The notes beneath the pieces were generated by a model that had not been told where the DNA came from, did not search any database, and saw only the letters and a list, made by a program, of their open reading frames with translations. Shown here piece by piece: positions 24,119 through 39,700 of a stretch of DNA of 64,000 nucleotides. Position 1 is the first letter of the stretch. Every line of letters begins with the position of its first letter. The translations under genes and the position numbers were made by a program. Origin of the DNA: Bugula neritina (lineage: Eukaryota; Bryozoa; Gymnolaemata; Cheilostomatida; Bugulidae); NCBI GenBank assembly GCA_964035545.1, contig OZ037770.1, positions 6,312,229-6,376,228 on the forward strand. The letters run 5' to 3'.

Positions 24119-25216
24119 ATATTACAGGGTATAACATAATAATACAGTCCATTACAGTCTTTTTCAGTAATTTACGGTTTGGTACAGTATGTTACAGTAT
24201 GTTTCAGTATATAATAATGTATTGCAGTATATTTCAGTGTATTACATTGCATTATGGTGTATTAAAACTTATTACAGTATCTTTCAAGATAAAACAATGC
24301 ATTACAGTATATTTCAGTTTATAATAATGCACTACAGTGTATTACAGTTTATCGCAGTATGTTTCAGTATGGTAAAATGTATTACAGTGTATATCAGTCC
24401 ATTACAATGTCTTACGGTTTATTAGATTTTTTTCGAAGCCTACTTTTGTTTATCACAATGTTTTACATTATATTTTAGTTTATTTCGATGTATTACAGGT
24501 TTTGAAAGTGTAATGCAGTGTTTTACAGTGTATCACAGGTGTTGACATTCTATAACAGTGTATGAATATCACAGCATATAAATTACACTACAGTCTCTTA
24601 CAGTGTTTGTTTCAGTATTTTATGACGTGCGACAGTATATTACAGTATGTTTGAGTATACTACAATGTTATATTATGATGTATTTCAGTGTAAAATACTG
24701 TATTACAGTGTATTACTATTTATCACAGTATGTTTCGGTATATTACATTGTATTACTGTGTATTACGGTTTATTACCATATATTTCAGTCTTACAGCTTT
24801 CGAAAGTGTAATGCCGTATTTTACAGTGTATCATAGTTTTCGAGGATGTATTTCAGTTTAATACGGCATATGACAGGTTACAACATTGTACAACAATCTA
24901 TAATATATAGTGCGTTTATTTACTTTACAGTGCCTTATAGTAAATTACAGCATGTTTCAGTATAGTACAATCTATTACAGTATATTTCAGTCTATTGCAA
25001 TGTATTATAATTTATGAAAGTGTACTGTAGTATATTGCAGTGTATCACAGATTCTGACAATGTATAACAGTTTACTACAACACATTACAGCATGTAACGC
25101 TGTACTATACAGTCTAATACAGTGTGCTTATGCACTAATTACACTGCGTTATAACAATTTGAAGTATGTTTCAGTATATTATTACAATGTATTACCGTAT
25201 ATTTCTGTCTATTACA

Positions 25217-27395
25217 GTGATTCCCAACCTTTTTCATACTATTCCCCCCCTTTCATAAATGTTAATTACTAATTTCCCCTTACCTGAAGAGCGAATTGAG
25301 TCTATGACTCACTGAATGAGAATATATGATACAATGCAATATACTTTGTTCCATTATATTTGTATATACTATAATTATGATAATAGCATATTATCGTTAT
25401 TTTTATGTTATGAAACACAGAGCAGTTCAGTTATTGACGTTATGGCTCAAGCTGATAATATTGTGCCAGCTTGCTGACATCTGGCTCTGTTTTTGACCAG
25501 GCCCATCTTAAGTCACCCTGCAGGTTAAGGCAGTTTCTCTTCTCTTTGAATTGATGAGAATCCTACCTCAGACAGATAGATGGCGCTGGATAGTACCGGA
25601 ACTTTGCTTCATCAGTTCTCTGTGGGAAGAGTTTGCTTGTTGAAACCTATGATTATTTTAAGTAAAACTGTTGCATGTAAAATTGGCACAGGTAATAATG
25701 GCACAAAAGGAATATTAGGTAGAAATGGTACACTGATGTTAATTTTTTTCAAGCTCAAACCCCAAACCCTCCACCCCAAGCCCCCAACCCTTAAACAACC
25801 AATCCTTAACTCAAACCCTCACCCAAACTCCAGAACCCAAGCACAAACCCAAAATCTTCACCTCAAACTCTTTTTTCAAACTCCAGACCCCCTACCCCAA
25901 TATTGAAAACTTAAGCCATTTTTTCCTACTTTTCCATTTGCGCCATTATTACAGGGCATAATTTTACAATATCTGCATCTCATACAAAAGACTTATGTGC
26001 AAATCTGAGATCTGTTACGTCGGAAATAAATGTCTATCGGCATAAGTTTTGCAGTAGCCAATCATAGTATTATAGTAGGGCAATCTGAGTGTAGTATCTT
26101 GACTATCCACATAATTATAATAGCCCATATAGTTGATAATAGAGTAAGATTAAGCTTTTTCAATACCTCCCACATATAATAGCATTTATGCTAGTCCCTA
26201 AAACTAAATAAACATTATGGTAAACCAATCATCATGAAAGCTCTACTCATTTGTAACTGGAGGATTTGTAACACCCCATTAGTAAATTTCTTGCATTTGA
26301 GGTGCTTAGGCTGTGTAGTCATAGTGATATGTAATTATTGGGGCTTTGTAGAAAATTAAACTTGACAATTATTAGGATTAAATCATTATTGCTGTGGCTT
26401 CAACTAACGAACTTTAAAGTTATTATCTCGATTCTTTTCGGGAATGGGTGGATAATTTCATGCAATAACGAGTTTAGGCTTTATATCATTTTATCTACAT
26501 TGATGGCAGCACTAAACTAGAAATCTAATATTTTTTCAAGTTCACTGGGTGACAGAATATCTGCTAAATTTCATGCAGATATTAAATAAATAACGATGTT
26601 TGATGGTTATGCTATATTGTTAGGTTCACCCTTCCTTCTAATTCTGCAGCCATCAGATACAGTTTACTAAGACTACTCAAATGTTTAAAAAAACATATTA
26701 TATCAATTTATATTAGAAATGCAGTTGTATTATTTATTCTGCACAACCCAAACGTTTAGCTTTATGGTTGGAGTTATGCACTTTCTTTCTTTTGACAATT
26801 TCGCTTATGTAGTGTTGCATAAAGTTTCATGCAAAGCAGGAACTATTGAATACTCAAACTGTTGCATAATTTGCCAATTTCTGAATGTACAAACCATAAT
26901 TTAATAGAGCAAAAAAGAAGAAATTGATTCAAACTGTTTCCTAATAGATGTTTGAAACTAAGCGGCAAACTACTGACTGACCGAGCTCTATCTTAGTTTA
27001 TTATTGGATTAAGTAATATATAAAATACGTTATTGTATATATTTTGCCTACTGAGTTACAAATACTAATTATCATAACAGAGACTGCTGGGGGTATAATG
27101 TTAATTATAATAATACAGATATTCTACTATATAGTCTATTGTTTGTTTTAGTCTTTAAACACATCTACATGATTGTTATATAAGGTATGGCCTGTCATTA
27201 ACCACACATGACTTGTTGACTTCCCCATTAAATAATCACCATTATTAATTTTCATGTTTCTTTATCCGTTGAACATTTCCCCGCAAATTAGGAGGGTTTG
27301 TCAATCTGATGTTATTTTATATAAACTGTTATTGTTATATATTGCTACAATATATACTGTAATGTGGGAGGCCACTATAATGAACAGATCTCAGA
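25217..27395. other. Intergenic stretch with a possible hAT end
   Basis: At 25217 the repeat field gives way to CAGTGATTCCCAACCTTTTT, the kind of end seen in many hAT transposons; the other end was not found. 25750-25900 is C/A-rich (CCCAAAC, CCCAACC). Nothing else is supported. Confidence 0.35.
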
Positions 27396-27399
27396 AAGT

Positions 27400-30210
<2,811 letters not shown>

Positions 30211-30214
30211 ATTA

Positions 30215-30590
30215 GTTAGTTAACCCTGGTGCATTATATAGTTAGTTAACTCTGGTTGGTATTCTTGCCTATATGCTACTGTATATTAGTTGATTAACTC
30301 TATACTTGTTATTATTGCATGCCTTCTACTGTGTATTAGTTACTTAACTAGTTGTTATTATTACCTTCTGCTGTGTATTAGTTAGTTAACTCTATAATTA
30401 TTATGGTTACTTACTACTTTCTATATAACTGTGTACTAGTTAGTTACCCTGGTTGTTATTGTTGCCTTCTGCTGTCAGTTAACTATTTAGTTAATATTGT
30501 TGCTTACTATGTGGTGTGTATTAGTTGATTAACTCTACTTGTTAATATTGCCTATACTACTGTGTATTAGTTACCTCTGTGGTTTTTATT
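30215..30590. repeat. Minisatellite just upstream of the gene C start
   Basis: About seven degenerate units of roughly 55 bp containing TATTAGTTAGTTAACTCT and TTGTTATTATTGCCT. It ends about 50 bp before the ATG of gene C. Confidence 0.8.
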
Positions 30591-30642
30591 ATTGTGCCAG
30601 GTATTTGTGAATTCTACTGATTCCCTAGAGATTATTGATCTA

Positions 30643-30716
30643 ATGGCAAAGTTGTGCAAGGCTATTTTTATATACTGCGTGTTCATCAACTTCACTCTAT
30701 GTCAAAACACTCAGAG
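30643..30716 (+). other. First coding exon and signal peptide of gene C
   Basis: ATG at 30643, then Lys residues and a hydrophobic core (AIFIYCVFINFTLC) and a likely cleavage near C-Q. The donor is GAG|GTAAAG; the exon ends in phase 2 and joins the exon at 31681. Confidence 0.75.
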
Positions 30717-33700
30717 GTAAAGTACTTATGATTATATTATCACCTTTTGACTGTGAATGTATAATACACATGCTAATAATTAATCATAGGCTAATCCCAA
30801 ATTGAAAGCTTTTCTTTGTGCTTTCTGTAAGTTTTTAAGATGGTTTTGTCCACGTTTTAGTAAATATATGTTGTAATAGAAAGGAATTAACAAGTAAATG
30901 ATGTATAGATGCTTGTAGTTTTTTATTTAAGCTAGGTGCGATTTCTTTATTTTATCCAACTTTTCGTAATAAAAATATCTTCTATATAGAAAATTGTGCA
31001 ATATAAATGTCTATAAAATGTGGATGTATACTCATCTTTCAGTTATTAAACCATCCATTGAACACTCAAACTCAACAAAAAAATATATGAATACATTGAT
31101 TTTTTTAATGGGTGTCTCATTGTTTGGAAGAGGGGGGTTAAAGTAGAAAATGATTTACGTACCTTTCCAGAATAGAAAAGTGAACATATATTTCACATCA
31201 AAGTGCTATCCAAGTTCGAACTAATATACCTACACTAACCTGCAGTATAAAACACATAGCAATATATAGTCACATTTCTTTACGCTTCCATAAATATGAT
31301 TTTTTATATAATTGTGTCATTTACTCATAGCTTATTCTTAGCTTATATACTTAATTAGCTGTTAGCAGTTAACAAGTTGCATGTTGCATGACTCCAGTCA
31401 ATAAACTTTTTAAAAGCCACTAAAAATAATGGGTAGCAGTTCTATATGGTGCCTCTCATCAGCAAGTGAACTATAATCCAAAATTGATTCAAGAGAGGTC
31501 ATGCAAAAATGTTATTTCAAAACTCATATACTACTCTGAAGCTGTGTTTAGCTGATAGCCAAAGTGTGAATAATCTATTATCAAATAAATATAGCGTGCC
31601 AAGAAAATTAATATGGCTACAGGTCAGTTATGTTAGGCAAAAACTCTCATTCTGCAATGAAATTGTTGGGACGTTTGCAGCCGCATGCCTCTCGTATCCT
31701 TTGGTGAATTACAAGAGCTGAAGCTAAATAACGATAGCAAACTCAGAAGTGTAGAGGACATTGAAGTGGATCAGCTGGAAAGTGGTGCATTTCTTGTGGG
31801 AAACCGGCACAGTGTAGCCCATATATCTCCTAGTCCTAAAGTGGATATACTGGCAGGTAAATATTGCTTCAAATATCTAACTTTATAACATGAAGAAACT
31901 TTGTCAATTTCATTCGTAACAGAGTTTGAGATACTTTAACAGCAAAATAATGCCATGGTATCTGTATGATAATTTACCATAAATTTGAGTGGGTATTAAA
32001 CTATTACTATTACTATTACTATTTAGATCAAATTTTTTTATTCAGCAGATTAAAAAAAACGAGTTACAAAGAGCAATCACTGAAAGCACGGGTAATGAAT
32101 GTGTTACATCAACAGCTAATATTGCCCTTTGAACAGTACCTACTTGTCACTTTCTTATAATCATAATTTATTCGACAAAATGATAACAATTTATATTTTA
32201 TGGGTGCTTGTAATTGTATAAATGTGCCAAAGTAAGCCCCTGCTTGCACCACTCCTCTGCATAAATTACCTACCAGCTTATTATGTTATAGTGCCAAAAC
32301 AGTTTTTTAGTTCAGCATGTGATAATTTATTTAATTTTTTTAGTGACTTAAGCTGCATGTACACAGGCCGATTTTGTACTTGTCGATTTCGCTATTGTTG
32401 ATTAAAAAATCGCCAATAAATCCTATCGATTTTTATTCCCGCGTTATTTTCCTGCTTGCGTTTTATTGGCAGATGGCTTCCAGTCTATATAACTTTCTTC
32501 TAGGTTTATGCGCAGAAGTCAAGATCAGTTGCATGTGCATTAGCGCAGTAAACATACCCCAGAATGTTATTTAGCAACGTTTTTTCTACAGGGAAAGAAA
32601 GAGAAACGGCATTCAGGAATGGGCCTGGGCATTTCGCTTATTTCAATGTTGTTCAAGACTTACTGCAGATAAACAACGGTTCTAACATCATAATCGCCGA
32701 TCTCAACAATCACTGCATCCGTAGAGTTGAACGTCGAAGTGGTCTCCACCCACACGTGTCTACATTTGTAGGTGAATGCAACAGACAAGGATATGTTTCC
32801 AATCCCGTTGGCCCTGCAGATGCCAAACTTACACATCCTCTAAAGTTACTTCACATTCCAGAAGAGAATATTTTTTACTACTTACTTGATAGAGTCATAC
32901 TCAAGCACAACTTAACTTCAAGTGAGTAGTTTAACTGTATCGCCTTTGTCTAGAATCTAGGTGCACTTGTCTAACAAAGGTCAATATGATTTTCAAGAGT
33001 TGAAGGAATGCTAAAATTATATTATTGATTTAAAATACAAATATAGCTTGCTTGTAAAAAACTTTATTATATTGTTTACGTGTATAACCGTTAGTATAAG
33101 TTTGTCTCATGTTTTACATGAGGAGGGACCGGGTAGGAGGGAAGAGTTGTAGTAAATGGTGGTTAAGGACATGGTGATTAAAATCATGAAAAAATATGAC
33201 TTAACTATTTTTCTAAATGCGTATAAAAGGATTTAGTTGTGCACAGCAATTGGAACACCAAGACATGTCGTATAAGGAACTAGTATGTGCTACATGAGTA
33301 ATTGGAAAGGTTTTTGTTGTGTTTATTGAAATAAAATAGCTTAACTGCCAAACTAACCAAATCTCTCATCGGGCGAAAGTTCTTTTTAAACAATCCTTTT
33401 AGATGAAAAAAAATGTAATGAAATATTGTCTATAATCAAGGAATTTACTAGATGATTACTACTATATAACAATGTTTAGATCTGATAAGCGTGATGTATA
33501 AGGATCTGGAGTACTTTATTGGTGCCTACACCATCCTGATGGACAGCCAGAACAGGTACATGTATGTCAACCATGCTGGAGGAGTGTCAAAGTTTGACAC
33601 TAGATCTGCCAACTAGACCAAGGTACTTGTAGCTGGCCTGCCTCATAGCAACCGGAGACAGTTGGTTGACGGCACATTGCTAAGAGCACGATTTGGTGGT

Positions 33701-36700
33701 AAGTAGCCATCAATATAATATTCATCAACATTTTATTTTTTTATGATTCTATTTCTATGATTTTTAAAATATGTTTTTGATTTTTTTATTATTTTTCTTC
33801 TTTTTAAACTTTAAAATCTATTTTTATTCATTTTTTCCCTTGTATATTTGTTATTTTTGTGCTATTAAGCTAAATATTGTAGTGAATTTCTCAATTCACT
33901 ATATTATGTGGATCGACTTATACAAAGCTACTACACCAGGCAGGTTATTTACGTTATAACAAGTTTATTATTTACGAGATACAAGAATTGAATTACTACT
34001 AACATGAATTGTACGATTACATAATAATGAACACTTTGCACACAACTACTCTAAGCGAAGTCCCAAGCTGCTCTGCCCGGCTAGCTACTTAGCGTGCTTC
34101 CACTACGAGTAGCTAGCTCCACCTGCTATCAATTAACAGTCCTTTCTGATTGGCTGGTATTAGTGGTGCCACTGTTGACCATAAAATGTAAGTTGGATGG
34201 AAGTCGATGTAGTCGATCTCCACAATAACATAACAAAGAGTCGACCCTTTCGATATATAAACTAATTGTTAATGGCACTACTGAAATCCATTACACTCGC
34301 CACACCTATCGAAAGGTACACTCTATGATTAATTCTTGCATGAGAACATTATAAAATAGAAAATATTTAAAAGTAGACAAGAATAAAAGAACACAAAAAA
34401 ACACCAGGATAACATAGTCAAAGTGATTTACATAACAGTAACAAGACGAACGATTAATGGCCCGTCGGTAGGGTCGATATGTCTCTCACTAGATCACGTT
34501 AAGGGAGCATGAACATAGGAGAGAAAAAGGGGTAGACTATATCACACTCACATAGTCCGAACCAAGCAACTCCTGGTGTCAAGAAGCCACCAGAAGAATC
34601 AAGCGTGGCAAAGGAATCGCCCCAAAGGGGGGGGGAGAAAAGGAGGGGTGGGTCGACTGGTCTCTTTCTAGAGGGTCGTGTCGAACACCAACAGTCCACA
34701 CTGATCACCGTCGAATTCCCAAGAGGAGAAAATATAAAGTTTCTTCATCTAGGCTTTCGTCTTTACTATTTAATTTTCATGCAGGATTCTTTTAATATTA
34801 CGTATTACATTTATTACTTCTTATTATTACGATTGTTCCCTCCTTGCAGTATTATTACGTCCTCGCTATAGCGAAAAAAGAGAAGGACTCCTCTGTCTGA
34901 TCGCATCCACTGCACCCCATTGTTGTAGGGCACCATCCGCCACGACAGTCACCAGAACTGCTGCTATGGCGCTACAGGAATCCAGTCAAGCAGTCAGAAT
35001 CGCAGTCGACGAATAATGCAATGAATGATGGGTGACTGCGTGACGGTGGTGCCAGGAGAAAGAATATGCTCCGCCATCAAAGTTTCACCTGCAACAGAAT
35101 GCCAGAAACTGTTGAAGGGGTCTTCACCTGGTCAGTACGACACTTTGACTGAGTCTCGCAATCTACTAACCACTGATTATTATTAAATCACGCGGTCGAC
35201 TTCCTCACTCAAGTCGTCAGTGAGATCACCTGAGTTAGAAAACCAGCTTTATCGTTATGATAAAGCGAGACTGATTTAAAGCTACCAGCTTGAATTCTAC
35301 TTAAATAATAGAATTATACTAGTAGCCTAACTATAAGACAGCCACGACATTAGTCTGCTGCCCACTTAGACCTCGTAGTACGCCAACCTGCCGGGTACTT
35401 GCATGCATGTTGGCAGTTGAAATAGAAAAGAACGCTCTTCGCAGTGAAAGTGATTACATAATACCCCTTTCACTAGCGAGCTTTACCCCCGGTGGTGTTA
35501 TGTTCACACCACTGGGTAGGCAACTCACAGTTGTGTTTCCTTGTATTTCGGAAACGCAACTCTCAATTGCTCGTCGCCCCAGATTTCTTTTATGATAGCT
35601 GATAAATGTTTTTCCACTGCATCACACAAGAAATCTTTTAAATTAGATGGAGGCACCCTAGTGCGTTGCCGACGCTCCAACTGCACTGGGGAATTTGCTA
35701 CTACTGGTGACTCTTCCACCACAGGTGGTGTCGCCAGTACGAGGGGGGGGGGTTCACAAGTACGGGTGGTCCTCTCCCAGCTGCCTCTTCCTCATGATTT
35801 TGAGAAATTTCCATCTCATCCGGGGCGTTCTTGTTCCGTGAGGAATAAGGTTTTGTTCCTAATACTTGAATAATTAAAAAAAGTAAAAAAGTAAATGCGA
35901 CAGCACAGGTTATGTGAGTTATTCTTAGTATCATTACTACTGGGTAGTTTACCTTCTTAACCTTTTCAGGGTTAAACCTTATGTTATAGGCTACTGTAGT
36001 TATAATTAAATAATTGTATCCGGGTGTTCGTCAGCGTATAGTGTGGGTAACAAAGAAAAAATGTAGGCTTGTACAAAACAAACTCCTATTTCGAATATGC
36101 AATAAGCAGATCCGAGTACTATTAATAAAATTCTTACTGGTAAAGGTGATCTAACTATTCCTGTTCCTAAGAGTCTTATAAGAATGTGCCCGGTTCTTAA
36201 GTTTGCGGTTAATCGAACAGCTAATGTTAAAGGGCGTACTATGAGCCTCACTAACTCAATAAGGCATAAAAAAGGACTAATTATTGCAGGTGCTCCCAAA
36301 GGCTGAAGGTGAGCTAAAAATTCTGATAAGTTAAATCTTATTCTTTTTATCAAAAAATTCAATCATAGGATTAAGGCTAGTCTAAGATTAATTACTAAAT
36401 GCCTAGTGGCTCTAAAAGTATAAGGCGTTAATCCAAATAAATTAAGTGTTAAAACTGTAGTTATAATAGCTGTTATTAAGGAAGAAGAGCCCAGTATTGT
36501 TTTTATATTTCTTCGTGCAACTAATTCTGAGACAACAGATTTTATTGTGTTGAAAAAAGAAAGCTTACAGCTAGTAAATCATATTTTTTTTATTAACAGC
36601 ACACAAAGTGTAATAAGTGTGATTCAAATAAGTATATAAGCGTCAATAAGTACCTCGGACAGGTCTTCTGGTGTGTCGGCCTCCTCCTCCTAGGGTGGAA

Positions 36701-39700
36701 GTGGCCGGGGCGGGTCAGGCGGCGCGTCGGCCGCCCCGTCCTGATCTTGCAGTATCTCTTCTATCTCTCTATACGCCATGCCTCGCCCCCTCATAGGAGG
36801 GCGTCTAGCGGGCTCTAAGAGAGGAGGTGCTTGACCTGCTGCATCAGGACTTGCCCAGTGAGGTTTTAGCCGTGCTTCGTTCTGGATCGACACTTGTCCA
36901 GACCGTTCCACTTTATAGGTATGATTAGGCATCACCTCAATTATGCAGTATGGGCCCACGAACTTCAGCTGCAACTTTGCTGCCTGTCCACGTCGCCAGC
37001 GATGACTGGTCATCCAGACCCAGTCTCCCACCTTATACAAGGGGGGGGGAGGTCGTCAGAGTCACCACTCCTGACCTGCCATTGCTACTCACGTAGCACC
37101 TCGTGAGCCGTCCCAATGTGTTTTACGAGCTCGTCCACGAAACCGTGGACGTTGCTCTCGGGAGCCGGAACATGATAGGTTACCCTGGTTTCTCTCCCAA
37201 GTATGAGAAAATTTGGGGTCTCCAGTGTACTGGAGTGAGGGGTACTACGGTAAGCTTGCATGATTAGCGGCAGTACCGGCAGTACCATGTCCCACTCTTC
37301 CTGGCTCCTACCGATAAGCAGGCTTCTCAGTGAGTCCCCTAGCATTCGGTTGTTCCGCTCCACAACCCCGTTCCTTTGCGGGTGATACGGGGTCGTCCGA
37401 CTCTGGTTTACCCCCCACATTTTACAGAGATCGCTCATAAGCTGCGACTGAAACTGGGCGCTTTGATCAGAGTGTATCTGCTCCGGCAAGCCGAAATAGC
37501 AGAATACCTGCTGATCCAAGGCTCTGGCCACCGAGGGGGCTGACGCATCTGGAATAGCCATTGCATCAGCCCACCGTGTGAAATGGTCAGTCAATGCCAG
37601 TATCCAGTTATTACTTCTCACGATTGTGGGCATGGGGTCTACCAGATCTACAGCAACTACTTGCCACAGACGACCGGCATGGAGGCGATGCCTCCCTGCG
37701 GTCTCAGTGGGGCGGGCATGCTTACTAGCTTGGCATACCTCACACTTCCGCACCTGGAGTCGGACATCCCGGGTCATACCGGGCCAAAACCACTGGAGTT
37801 GAAGACACCTAGCCACCCGACTAGCTCCTGCATGAGCTTGCTTATGGGTGTCCCAGATCAACTCCCGCCTCAGAGCGGACGGACAGACTACCCTCTCTCA
37901 TTCACTGCGATTGGTGCCGGCTGCCAACGTTATCGTTAGCAGCTCATAGCTGTTAAACCGGAGGGAGTCCCAGCGGTCACAGAAGTACTTAAACTCCACA
38001 CTCTTCACCCGCTGTTCAGCCTCACTTGGTTGCCGTCCCTCCTTCTTGGCCCGGACTAGGTCAGTTACCACCCCTGGTAGCGTAGCTTGGAGCCGACACA
38101 GCTCTCTGACGTTCCTGAGCAGCCTGGGGTTTGCGTGAAGGTTGTTAACAGCTTCATTAGGGGATTCGGACCAGAGTTGTCCTTCTTCCCAGCTGTATAC
38201 ACCCGCTTTCCCCATTTGTTGTTCAACGTCCGAGCAAGGGGGTCCACCATCCCTGCGCTCAATCTTCTGGCACTGCTTACACCCATCTGCCTGGCGGCGG
38301 CTGAGTCCATCGGCATTACCGTGTTTATTACCGGGTCGGTGTTCGATCCGATAAGAAAACTCTGCCAGGATTTCCAGCCAGCGTGCTACTTGGCTAGATG
38401 GTTCCGCCTGTCGACACAACCATATCAAAGACGCATGATCGGTCCGAAGCCGGAATGTACGCCCATATAGATATGGTCTAAAGTGTTTGACCGCCTTGAA
38501 TACTGCCAAAAGTTCCCTCCTGGTTGTACAGTAGTTCTTCTCAGGCGCCGACAGGGCTTTGCTATAGTAAGCCACCATCACCTCGCGACCATCTTGGACT
38601 TGCGACAGCACAACCCCCACATTATGTTTACTGGCATCAGTATCCAAAATGTACTCCTTCACAGGGTCAGGATACGCCAAGATGAGTGCTTCCACCAGGC
38701 GATCCTTTAGGTGGTCAAATGCCTTCTGCTTGGCCTGTGTCCACTGCCATCGCACCCCTTTTGCTGTCAGCCGATTTAACGGCTGTGCAATTCCGGCAAA
38801 GTCTGGTATGTACTGACGATAGTACCCTACCAGTCCCAGGAATGCCCGCAATTCAGGGAGGTCGACAAGGACAGCCCAGTCCCTCACAGCCCGTACCTTC
38901 TCGGGGTCGGTGGCGACCCCGTCTCGACCAACTACATGGCCCAGGTACATAACCTCGCGCTGCAGTAACGCACACTTAGAGGGCTTGAGCTTCAGACCAG
39001 CAACTCGAAGTCTGTCAAACACCTCCCTGAGTCGACTGACATGTGTGTCAAAGTCGGGGGAGATGACAAGGACATCATCAAGATAGATGAGCAAGGTCTT
39101 CCAGTGCAGTCCACTCAGGACCTGCTCCATGAGTCGCTGGAAGGTGGCCGGTGCGGACGTAAGTCCGAATGGCAACACCTTCCATTTCCAGAGCCCATCT
39201 CGCGTTATAAACACGGCCTTGTCCTGTGCTTCAGGACTCAGGGGCACCTGCCAATACCCGCTTAACAAGTCCAGCGTGCTGAAGAATTTGCTACCAGCTG
39301 AGGCATCGAGCGACTCATTGATCCTAGGAAGAGGGTAAGCGTCCTGGATGGTCACGCTGTTCAGCCTGCGATAATCAACGCAAAAACCTCCAGCTCCCAT
39401 CATTTTTCTGAACCAGGACAACTGGAGAACTCTAGGCCCCATGGCCTGGCTCAATCAGGTCGCGGTTCAGAAGGTCTTGCACCTGCCGGCTCACTTCTTT
39501 CTCCTTCTCAGGACCTAACCGGCGGGTCGGCTGCCGAATGGGCGCCGTCCCCGCCGCCAGGGGTATCTCATGACAGACAGTCTTAGTCAGACCCATGACA
39601 TGGTCGCCGCAACTAAACACGTCCTTGTACTCAGAGAGTAGCCGCGCCATTACCAGGCGTTCTCGCTTGCTCTCACAGCCATCACAGGCATCCTCGTACA

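Larger units (their letters stand above)
21480..25215. repeat. Degenerate TATTACAGT-type minisatellite field, interrupted
   Basis: Units of 10-21 bp such as GTATTACAGTGTATTTCAGT fill 21480-22600, 23570-23712 and 24119-25215. The reading frames across it are rich in Tyr, Val, Ser and Cys only because of the repeat. Two non-repeat blocks interrupt it: about 22600-23570 (unknown) and the solo LTR at 23713-24118. Confidence 0.9.
35824..36656 (-). mobile_element. Nuclear mitochondrial insertion: atp6 - trnF - partial nd3
   Basis: About 832 bp of mitochondrial DNA inside E2. Compared with E1, the insert replaces about 55 bp of retroelement sequence: GAAGACC..TC continues into the insert at about 36656 and GATGAGATGG..ATTTCTCAAAA resumes at about 35822. 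Gene spacing inside is typical of animal mtDNA: 5 bp between atp6 and trnF, and none between trnF and nd3. Confidence 0.9.

Noticed and set aside
21580-25272. Tyr/Val/Ser/Cys-rich ORFs of 60-110 residues
   Set aside because: Translations of the TATTACAGT-type repeat.
25217-25560. hAT element from a CAGTGATTCCCAACC end
   Set aside because: Only one end seen, with no matching inverted end or 8-bp duplication; kept only as a remark.
25742-25906. C-rich stretch resembling interstitial telomere repeats
   Set aside because: The units (CCCAAAC, CCCAACC, CCCTAC) are irregular and never form a run of a telomeric hexamer.
35701-35934. 77-residue ORF with a hydrophobic start
   Set aside because: Chance fusion of the nd3 start with the E2 pol tail; it needs the mitochondrial code in its first half.
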